Shown here: piece after piece, positions 35,151-45,472 of the stretch
Layout: each line of letters opens with the position of its first letter
How positions within the stretch are numbered: the first letter of the stretch is position 1
NCBI GenBank assembly: GCA_035222895.1
Contig: JAVYIG010004996.1
Span: 1-64,000 of the forward strand
DNA length: 64,000 nt
Origin: Strongylocentrotus droebachiensis
Lineage: Eukaryota; Echinodermata; Echinoidea; Camarodonta; Strongylocentrotidae
Reading direction: 5' to 3'
Program-made: the position numbers and the translations under genes
The notes under the pieces: generated by a model
The model's input: the letters and a program-made list of their open reading frames with translations, nothing else
Told to the model about the DNA's origin: nothing
Database searches by the model: none

Positions 35151-35657
35151 TTAAAGGTAGTACAAAGTTTTGGTAAATTTGAAAATTGGCCGGACAGTGA
35201 TTCTTTACAATTTTGATATATTTAGATGCCCCTATGGATGTATTATAAGCACCAACAAATTTAGACTCTAAAACACTTCTGCTTTCGAGAAAAATTGAAT
35301 ATAAAAATTTACCGGTGCTCCCGGTAAATTTTGATAAATTTCAAATAGCGCCTACGGCCATACGATGGTAGCTGCGACCATGAAAATCTCAGAATATGCA
35401 GTTGTGATATTTATATTCCAAACAGTAATAGCAAATCGGTCAATTTTAGTCAAATAACATTGTTTTATAGCTAAATTAATATCTTGCCCTTGAGAGGGCG
35501 CTATACAACAAATAGTTTATTATTTACAATTTCATCACTTTAGACTCGATTTCAACCGGGACAACGATCACTGAATATTGTAGGATCGCATATGCTTCCA
35601 ATATGTTCATTTGAACCAAATTCATGACCCCATACCAAAAATTTGTATTCCCTTTAA
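35151..35657. mobile_element. 507-bp MITE with TTAA borders, copy 1 of 2
   Basis: It begins TTAAAGGTAGTACAAAGTTTTGG and ends with a mirrored, slightly diverged CCAAAAATTTGTATTCCCTTTAA. The full length matches 60309-60812 in reverse complement, including 'aaatttaccggtgctcccgg'. TTAA flanks on both copies suggest a piggyBac- or Kolobok-type TSD. It does not encode a protein. Confidence 0.85.
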
Positions 35658-37213
35658 CTTCAGAGTCCCTTGATGCTCTAGTTTCATTCTTTGCCGTTTT
35701 ATCCCCGTCAACGGCGTTCTTCGATCCTCCAGCTTCCGCCCCTCAGGCTGGCTGCTTGCTTGGACCCTCTCCGCCATAGCTAGTTGTGAACGCCCCAAAC
35801 AACAGATGGTCCACACTAGATCAGTTTCCTTTCTATTTTCTTTATTCAATGATCGATCGAACTAGCGTCATGACAAATAACGTCAACATCAATCAAATAT
35901 CAATTTCAATTCAAATTTGGCATCAATCATGCTCAGGTCATGGGTCAGAATTTTAGCCCATGCGCATGAACCTGCCCCTTCAAACAAGATGCGAACACCT
36001 AGCTGCCTGCAAGCAGGCGCGGATCCAGGATTTCTTAGGGGAGGGGGCCAAACTTTTTTTTTTTGGTCCCTAAAATTTGAAAATCGCGCCGGCTGAAAAG
36101 TCGCTCAGTGGGGGGGGGGGGGGGGGGGTAGTGAGCACATTTTTTTTTTTTTGTCCCTCCAAAATTTAAAAATTGGCACCCCCCCCCCCCTTGCAAACCA
36201 TTACACTGTTTCCAAACCATGAAATTTGGTTTTAAAATTGCATGATCAAACTGTAGAATAGAAGATACAATGATTTTTCTGGTTGGTCCAAACCCTTCAT
36301 GATAACAATCACATATACTAGTCCCAATCAAAAGTATAAATAAAGGAGCAAAACAACATTTCAGTTCATATTTCATACATTTATAGCATACAAAATGACT
36401 CAATTACCATTGAATATTATAATTAACAGGTTTACAAGTCATACATTTATATGTACATATTTACAATTGATCAACACCATTAAGTGATTTCTTCATTAAC
36501 GAGCAACTCCATGATTTCCCCACTTAAGGAGACCGATCACCTAAAACTAATAATTACTGTACAGCTAGATATTTACCCGACATTCTATTGGTTAAGAGTT
36601 GACACAGAATCCAAGCTAGACTTGGGTTCCATGCAGTTCCTATATGAAGCCCTACATGTGCATCGACTAGTCTATTCATAGATCTTTTTGTGTTAATTTA
36701 GTGTATGTAAACTTGTAAGAGCTCAGTACAGATGTAATAGTTTGAGCTCATATCTTTAATATATTAACATAGAGCTGTTAATATGTATATTAAAATAATT
36801 ATTTTTTGTGATTTGTACCAGTTTTAATAGCCCAATGTCCATTCAAATATTTGAGGTTTAGGAATAAAGACAAGTTGTTTTCCATCATGTTATACATCAC
36901 AATAAATGAATGATATTTAAATGAAAGTAACCCTGGAAAATATATGTCAGATATTCTAGGATATCAGCTATTACGCCAAACATATATTGATAATGTAACC
37001 ATGCTAATCAAATATCGAGAGATTCCATATTTTTCTTGGCCATTTGGGGTAATGTAATTTTGTTGTACATTCTGTTGTCAGGTATCAAGCTGGAAGATTA
37101 GATTCATTATTCTAAAGTAGAACCTGGCTTATCTTGATGTGTGAACCAACATGTCTAAAAGCTACTTGTGACAAAACAACATTTAAAGTCAAGGTGAAGT
37201 ACATGGACTGTAA
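35658..37213. other. No gene; one MITE end
   Basis: A CAGGCGCGGATCCAGG end with poly-G/poly-C runs occupies about 36012-36192 and belongs to the family with GGCGGATCC ends; its other border is unclear. The open frames at 35622-35849 and 36484-36681 carry no recognisable domain. Confidence 0.45.
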
Positions 37214-37673
37214 GGCCTAAAATAAAAACTTGTTGTATTGCCCTTTGCGACCAACCCAAAGATCTGAAAATCTAACGGTCGGCATTTAAAATTTTTTTTT
37301 TTTTAATCGTTTTTTAGATTTTTTTTTATTATTAATGAATAAAAAAAGATGTATTTTGCTTGTTTAAATAGGATATAAATGCATAAAATCAAATCATTCA
37401 AAAATTCTCACTCATGCAAACCATGGATAATTATGAGGTGAAAAAGATATCAATGGAATGATGACGTTAAAACACTTGTATTAAAGCATTAAAAACTGAG
37501 AAATATCAGCCAAAAGAGGGCAGGAAAAAAAAGAAGAAAAAAACAACATTCAAATCTGAAAAATATCGGCCTAAAGAGGTCGACCAAAAAGAAAGTTAAA
37601 AAAAAAACTTTTCCGACCGACCGACCATGTTTTGGCACCCAAAGGGCAATACAACAAGTTTTTATTTTAGGCC
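37214..37673. mobile_element. 460-bp MITE with TAA TSD (Harbinger-like)
   Basis: It begins GGCCTAAAATAAAAACTTG and ends with the exact reverse complement; the TIR runs for about 34 bases through TTGTATTGCCCTTTG. TAA flanks both sides. A 3-bp TAA duplication fits PIF/Harbinger. The interior includes a diverged direct duplication of 'aaaaNatcNgccNaaagagg'. Confidence 0.85.
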
Positions 37674-37797
37674 TAATTACAATACTTTGAAGAATTTGGT
37701 CAAGATTGAGTACAGCATAATTTTCCTTCAGAGGGAATAATCCACTAAGCTATTTTTGTGTCATAATTCATTAAACCAAATCATCAAATTCACTGTA

Positions 37798-38081
37798 CAG
37801 GGCGGTGTTTCAAAAAGAATAATATCAACTTAAGTTGGAATTGAACTATGGCAGGCCATTCATGCCACTGGTTGCTCTCACCACTGGTTTCTCAAGGGAC
37901 GTCATAAATCTACAGAATTTACATTTTTTGATAGTTCATTGTTGAAGAAAAAAAGAAGTTAATTTGTACGTCCCTTGAAAGACCAATGCCAGGAATGGTG
38001 AGAGCAACCAGTGGCATGCACAGCCTGCCATAGTTCAAGCCCAACCTAAGTTGATCTTAGTATTAGTGAAACACTCCCCTG
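37798..38081. mobile_element. Foldback MITE with CAGGG...CCCTG ends
   Basis: CAGGGCGGTGTTTC at the left is mirrored by GAAACACTCCCCTG at the right. Arms of about 110 bp share 'gaactatggcaggc', 'ccactggttgctctcacca' and 'caagggacgt' in mirrored order. No coding content. It lies downstream of the LIN37 stop codon. Confidence 0.8.
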
Positions 38082-38464
38082 GTATGCAAATCTACAATTT
38101 GATCAAATTGGTGTTACATTGATACCACACACTTTCTTCAGTGGTCAGTTTCCTAGGGTTTACATATTTAAAAATACCAAGGGTAATATCTTTTTTTATG
38201 TAATCCTAATACTGTCCTGACATTTATAATCATAATCATTTAGATCCTAAAAAAAATTCCTCACAATTGTCCTCTCCTCCTTTTCCTAAACACAGGCTTC
38301 ATAAAATGTTTTGATAGATGAGAGATACATCATTCAACACCAGTAGTTAGAAATCCCTTCATATACACACTGTATGTACATGTACGTCAATTGTAACAAA
38401 TTTAGATATACAATTGTCAGATAATAAATCAATGTGGTGCCCCGTTTCGAATGGAGTCGCAATA

Positions 38465-38547
38465 TTACTGTCGTTCATACATTGCCTTGAGAATAGGTGT
38501 AACTTTCGCTGTATCTGGATTGGTTCAATTGAGATGCATCTTTCCAT
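38465..38547 (-). CDS. LIN37: LIN37 exon 7, with apparent +1 frameshift
   Basis: The acceptor is CTGCAG. In phase the exon reads [17 protein letters not shown], then off-frame YSQGNV and TGA (38475-38477). Dropping one base near 38495 restores ILKAMYERQ and TAA (38465-38467), which matches the human end ILREMYERQ. An indel in the assembly, a null or altered allele, or programmed slippage are the options; a sequence error is the simplest. Confidence 0.9.
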
Positions 38548-41500
38548 CTGCAGTGACACAGAAATAAAGAAAGAGAGAGAGAGAGAGAGAGAGAGGGGGA
38601 AGAGAGAGAGATGAGAAGGGAAGAGAGAGAGAGAGAGAGAGAGAGAAGGGAAGAGAGAGAGAGAGAGAAGGGAAGAGAGAGTTAACAAAATGGCAAAAGA
38701 GAGGATGATAAAAGAGGAAAAGCATGAAAGAGCGATAGAGAGATAGATAGAGGGAAAGAGAGACAGACAGAGAGAGAGAGAGAGAGAGAGACAGAATGGG
38801 GGAGGGGCAGGGGTAGGGTTGAGAGAGGGATATAAATGAATACAAAGAAACAAATATGTACACATACGCAAAAGCAAGAGATGGACAGAGAGAGAAAAAA
38901 TAGCATAACCGATTCAGAAGTTTTTTTCTCCATTTTTTTCCCTAAAAAATACACAGAACATTAAATACATTCAATGATAGAAATGAATCAGACAATCTAT
39001 TATTTAAAGCATGGTATATGAAAATAAAATCTTGTTCATAATTTCTCTGAGTCAGCTTTTCAAGGTCTATTCAATTTAGTGTTTGTATATCCTCTGAATT
39101 TCAATAAGTTTGGTTTCATTCATTGCTTGGTAACCTGGCATCTAACATTTCAGAAGAAGAATTAACGTAATGTAGGTAATATCTAACTTTGGGGGCATGA
39201 ATTCGTTTGAAAAGGCACACTGAAAGCTTCAGGTAAAACTATTTTTGTATCTTATTTTCTGAGTTATGCAAATCATAACCTACTACAGTGGAACCTCATT
39301 AAGAAGAGCGCTGATAGAATGATGTATCTGTGATACTGGTCCCAGCACTTTAAATCCTTTTCTTTTTTACCCTGGTAATATAACGAGGTAGTTTCCATGG
39401 TCCCAAGGACCTCGTTATAACGATGTTTCACTGTTAACAAAATCACATTTGTGATAGAGATATACCTCAAGGTGATTGTTTTAATAGCTTACATTGGGTA
39501 CGTTTATGCTCAACCTTTTCTGGCCAGAATGAGGCATCTGTTACGCGTTTAGTTTGAAACACGGTTGCGTCCTTTCTCATTTTTGTAGAATCACCGAAAA
39601 ACGGCGATCATAATCGCCGATCATAAACTCACAAAAAGGTGCGTTTACGATCGGCGATTCTGCAAAATCAGCGATTCTGGGGAAGCATAAACGCACAATC
39701 ATTTGAAAACGCTTTTAAATGGGGTCAACGCACTGACCTCTACTGCAGACTCTGCACTGCGCTTCTCTGGCTCCTCCAGGCCTGATTCTGGCTCTGAGCC
39801 AGAATCAGGCCCGTAGGAGCCAGAGAAGTGAGCATAAACAGTACACCGTGAAACTGCGATTACGATGAGCGTTTCAAATCGCTCATTCTGCCTTCAAAAT
39901 TGAGCTTAAACGCACCCATTGATTGTCCCAAACCATGAACCTTAAAGAGAATGATAAACTTACTTATTTCTGATTACTCTCCATCTCTGTAAGTGACCAT
40001 TGAGAAGCATTTCTTTGGAGGGTGCTTCAGATGAATCCTATGTTAACAAAACAATTGATGAAATGGATCATTAAAAAACAACCATTTAAAACAAAATTGA
40101 ATTAAAAGAGATGATGATAAACAACAGATTAAAAAGTCATCTACAGTGTATATGTATGTGTATACGAAACATGTATCTGGTCATGCTTGTGAAAAATGTG
40201 AGGAAAGGAAAGAGGAAAAAAGGTTGATATATCTGACTAAAATGAACATAACATCTACAGCACATATAACTACAAGCAGAGTGCGTAATTTATGTCAGAT
40301 TAAATATTGGTAGCAAATCAACATTTAGTACCAAAAATGGATCTATTCCAGTATAATCTGTATGCACATCTAATTCAAACTAGATTTGTAATACTTGTTT
40401 GGAACAAGTATAGGTGGGCTGGTTCAACTAAAATTTGAGACAAAATGAACGGCGCATTTGAGATAGCTAATCGTCTCAGCTACAACATACTCAAGGTTAA
40501 TTGTAAACGAAGCTAAAACGACGGAGATATTGCTCGCGAAAGACGGGAATGTAGAATCCAGTTTTGAGAAAAAGTCATGTTCCGTAGAGAATACACACAA
40601 AAAGTGAAAAATTGACATGCCTCCTTTAATCGCAAAAATACGCCATGATTCCTTTGTCGAATTGAATGTTTTTGTTAACTGCCTTTGTAGTAAATTGTCT
40701 CAGCTAGAACATATCAAAATTTGAAAGAAAATTGTTAATATTTACAGAGATACAATCAATTTTCCAAATATATGATGACGTCATAATATGCAAATTAAAA
40801 TTTTGAGTTCGGAGGCCATTATGATGAGGTCATGAGTTAATTGAGGGTCAAATGAGACATGAAATCATATCTCCGACTCATACTTTATCAAGATATGAAA
40901 ACAAATTGAGGTCATCTTGCATCCTAAAGAGCTACAATGGATTTTGTATAGGCATGTTTTTGCCCATATATGCTATGCTCGCGCCCACAGAAATTTTTGA
41001 TAAACGGTCGGTCATTCCGTTATTAATAGTCATAAAGAAACAAACATGGTATCAATTTGTTTGTAAAAATAATATGTGGAATATTATGAAAGAAAAAAAA
41101 TGGCGATTCTATGTTTTGTATTAGTTTTACGCGCGAAAATGCGCGCGCATGCGCGTGTGCGCGATTTTTTATAAAATGCTTAGAATGGTCTAAAACGTAT
41201 GCAAATTATTTTGAGACGATTTTTAGCATTTTTAAATTTTGCGCGCTCATTGGCGCGCGGATGAACGCGCACGCGCGCGTTATTTGACCTTAAATTGACC
41301 GGACGGATATTGACCTTGATCATGATAAATATGAATAAAAAAAACCTTTTGGTTATGAAGATATGAGCATAAGTTGATTTTCGTAAAATATTACAAAATG
41401 GCGCCTAGATGACGTCATCAGTCAAGGTCAATGTTGAAAACGTTATTGTGCTTTGTACATATGCCTATACATATGTGTGCCAAATTTCAAGGCATTTGAT

Positions 41501-44500
41501 TGAGCCATTTGAAAGTTATCTTGCCAACAAAAAAGTGGTTAGAAATAAGAAAAATATATAATAAATAAATAAATAAATAATAATAAAGGCAATTCTAACG
41601 AAATTATAAGGTGGTCTGTACGATATACAGCCCACCTGATAAATAGCTAGAAAGAGGGGGAGATATAAAGGGTGAGGATGGGAGGGAGGGTGAAAGAACG
41701 AGGGAGAGGAAATAGAGAGGGAGGAGAAAGAGTAAGAGAGAGATGATGGGGGGGGGGGGGAGTAGGGGGAGAGAGAGAGGGAGGGAGTGAAGTGTACGAT
41801 AAAGCAACAAGAGAAGGAGAGAAAGAGTGAGGAGGCAGAGTGAGAGAGAGAGAAAGAGAGAGAGAGAGAAAGAGAATGAGAGAGAAGTGGAGGCATTTAC
41901 TTACCGCATGTATGTCTAAGGTTTCTTCAGGCTGTGGTACGGGGGATGGAATTCTTGGGTCTCTGGAAAGCTCCTCTGTCATCTCACTGCAAGTCTTACC
42001 AGGAGAGGGCAATCTGTAGATGAGTCCATTCTCAGACTGAGAGGTAAAAATAACCATCCACAGATGTGAATCAAAGTTGGAGTTAACTCATTTGAAATGC
42101 ATTTTAGAATTTGATTGCCTGAAATGATTCTGCTGTGACCTAACATTCAAACAACAATTACTTGTGGATTTATTCTACTAAATTTACAGGGTAGGGACTG
42201 TCCTTGGAATTTACGATTAGGTTTAGGGTTAGGATTAGGGTAAGGGATAGGTACAGTGTATGGTCTAGGCTGGAATTAGGAAGTGATTATGTAGGATATT
42301 GACCACAGGGCAATTGTGACAAGAGCATGTGTCATAGATTCCATGAGAAAGTTTAGTTCTGTCTGGAGGCAATTTGGAAAGAATGATTGCGTAGTACAGA
42401 GGAATTGGGAAATACAGTGATACTTTAATTCACAATTAATTTCTCAACTTTACCAGAAGTCCACCTTATTGTTAAACTTCTGTTATTGAGCTACTTACCA
42501 CGTCTGAATCTGGTAAAGGTTCTGGGGATGGTGACAAGTCTCTCCTAGGCATCTTTGCAGTAGGGGAGTTGGACATCCAAGCACGGCATACGGGGTAGAG
42601 AGGTGCGTTAGGACGAAAACTAGCCAGATCCACACTACGATCGAATAGCTTCATCACAAAGGAATCTACACAGATTATCAATAACAAGTTATGAGTTACA
42701 GTAGCAGTGTACACCCCACAATGATAAGAAAGACATAATTCATAGAAGGATCATTAGATAGATCTATTGTTCTGGTTCATTCAAAAGTGATGAGTGTATG
42801 TACATGAAGTGAACGTAATTTATTTAGTTTAAAAAAGGGGAAAGGGGATGTCGATGAGCACGTGATCTATAACCACACAGCCCCAATTTGTGAAAAAACA
42901 GAGAAGGAGGCGTTCCATGGATATATTAGGTGGAGTAGTAGGCCATTAGGTACAAAATCATGCAAAAAAAAAAAATCTCAAAAAAATTGAGATACAAGGT
43001 TTTGTCACCGACGATATACATAATATAGCATAATCTTGAATCCTATAATTGTAAAACCCCTTTAAATGAAATAAAAATAAGGCACAGGAAATCTCATTTG
43101 TGTGGATGAAATACATGAATAAAAATAGGTCCAATTAAATAAGACTTACTATGGGATTTGGTATTGTCATCTAGTTGCTCGACATCAGAGGAAGCAAAGT
43201 CCCTTTTCTTCCTTTTTCTGGATTTAGAGGGAGATTTAGTGACTGGGGTGGCTTCCAGCTCTCGAATGTCATCCTCAAAAGACCTACAATGCACAAGATA
43301 ATGAATTGTTATTTCAAAATTAAACACTTCACACAACAGAATATCTTTATCAGGGATGCCAGTTAGAATTGATCAGAGGGCCTGAAAATCACCTAGAATG
43401 AGCAATTTTGTACACAAAAAAGCCTAAACTATGGTCTGAAAATAACTTGCCAGGGCCTGAATTCAGGCTATTGCCTGAAAACTGGCATCCCTGCCTTATG
43501 GAGAGAATTTTTTTAGGGAGAGCTTGCTACGTGTGCAACGAGTCCCCACTCCTCCCCTTCCCACCCCGGAACCACAGTATTTTTCATATTTTCCGTCATT
43601 ACACCACATTGATACTTTTGTATGTGACAAGTCCTACTCGTACAATGGTATAGAAATGCCCCTTACAAATTTGAAGCAAATATGTGGATTTCAATACACG
43701 AATAATTATGTTCAACAAATTCAATAAGGATGCTTCATATAGCAGTGCTGTAACACAAACCTAACCTGACCTTCATTTTCAGCAAACTTGTAAGTCTCTA
43801 AGCAGTCCTTTTCTAAATGAATTTTATTGTCCAAACTCTTGCCAAACATTGTACAAATTTAATTGCTAATAAAATAGTAAGCAAATAACTACTGTTGGTA
43901 AGGGTGATGGGACAAACTTTCACTTCCGAGGCGATCTGGATGTAGCTATCTTTCCGAAGCGAAGCGAAGCTGAGGAAAGATAGCGTATACATTCTGATCG
44001 ACGAGGAAGTGATAGTTTGCCATCGCCTGAAACCAAAAGGTGATTATTTGCTTTATATTCCACATCTTAAACAATTTAACTACAAAAAGAAAAGGACGTG
44101 TATGCATCTACATGAAAGACACCAGGCCCAAATTCAGACCAAAAAAGTTAAAAGTTTAACCCAACCCCATGAGGGTACGGTGCGCGCATGTGTTTGCTTT
44201 AATTGCGCTCATTGGTAATGCGCGCTTAATTACGCCCATTTTAGTGCGCTTTTGGATAACCTTCAGTGAAAGTGCGTTGCCCTGTGTAGATAGTACCTCT
44301 ATCTTCAGTGAAAGTGCGTTGCACTGTGTAGATAGTAGTACTATCTACACATTGTAACAAACTTTTTGCTTCTCCCATAAATAATGGGCGAACTATCTTT
44401 CATCACATGATTTACTTTTGATCAATCGTAGAGCAAGATTCTTAGTATGTGGAATATAATACAAAATATTTACATTATATAGTAAAATAATTTAAAAAAG

Positions 44501-45441
44501 CGATAGGAATAAACCTGTAATATAAATGTTCTTCAAAATAACAAAAATTATTCCTTTTTAAGTACACCGATTGAGTGCACATGCCGGTGAGAAACCGGAA
44601 ATAGGAGTGATCACATCATCGGAATATTTGACCCCGACCCGCGCGAGACTACAATCCCGCATCCCGGGTTGACCTAGCAGTCCCACAATACTTTGCGGTG
44701 ACCTAATTAGCCAGAGGTCAATGAACTTTTTCACTGCCTTTTTTCTGGCTAAATCGGAATGCGCGTAGATAGAAATTGCCCTTACCTGGCATTATACGCT
44801 TATTTCTTCAACCGGATAATTCAGTATAACTAATAGAAACACGCTGTATGTTCTATACAGTATGAGTATCATGTATTGTACTTTTAAATTGAAATTATAT
44901 CACACTGATGGACATTATGTATGTTTTCTCAACGACAAACTATTTGACAGACATAGACAATATTACTTCTACTTAACAGACTGGTATGGCGTGAGAAGTC
45001 AATTTTGACTGAACGGCGCCAACAATAGAAACAACAACAACTGTTTGTTAAAAATATGTATGTTTGAAATATGACATAGAAATCAATAAATCAAATCAAA
45101 TCAAATCAAATCGAATGGTGCTTTTTCTTACTTACCTATCAAAATCTTCATCCTTTATTGATATTTCATCATCCAAAGGCAGACTGCAAAAGATGAATAA
45201 AGAAGGGAATATTTCAAGGTCAATACACTTTTCCCTGTATCTTTTATATTGAGCAAACCTAGAATTATAGAAGGTTGGCAGACCAGTTACTAAGGCAGTG
45301 AAGACACCCTGTCAACCTTTTACCACACCCATGCAGCATCACGCAACATCATATCATTTAAGGTCTTATATTAAAAAAATACAAAACCAGTATATTTAAA
45401 GTTATAAGTCGACATGAGTAAATAGAGACCCCCCCCCCCCC

Positions 45442-45472
<31 letters not shown>

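Noticed and set aside
38359..38954. Long Ser/Leu-rich open frames on the - strand
   Set aside because: They translate (GA)n/(CT)n tracts. Only the short LIN37 exon 38465-38547 is real, in a different frame from most of them.
39964..40037. Reading LIN37 exon 6 as a microexon from the internal TTACAG
   Set aside because: The longer exon from the AACATAG acceptor keeps frame with exon 5 and gives HLQRW, which aligns with human NMQRW.
41516..42057. Ser/Pro/Leu-rich 126-136 aa frames
   Set aside because: They run through a (GA)n-rich tract. The true coding part is LIN37 exon 5 (41905-42036).
42208..42249. Interstitial telomere-like TTAGGG run
   Set aside because: Only a few degenerate units (ttagggttaggattaggg); too short to mean a chromosome fusion or telomere.
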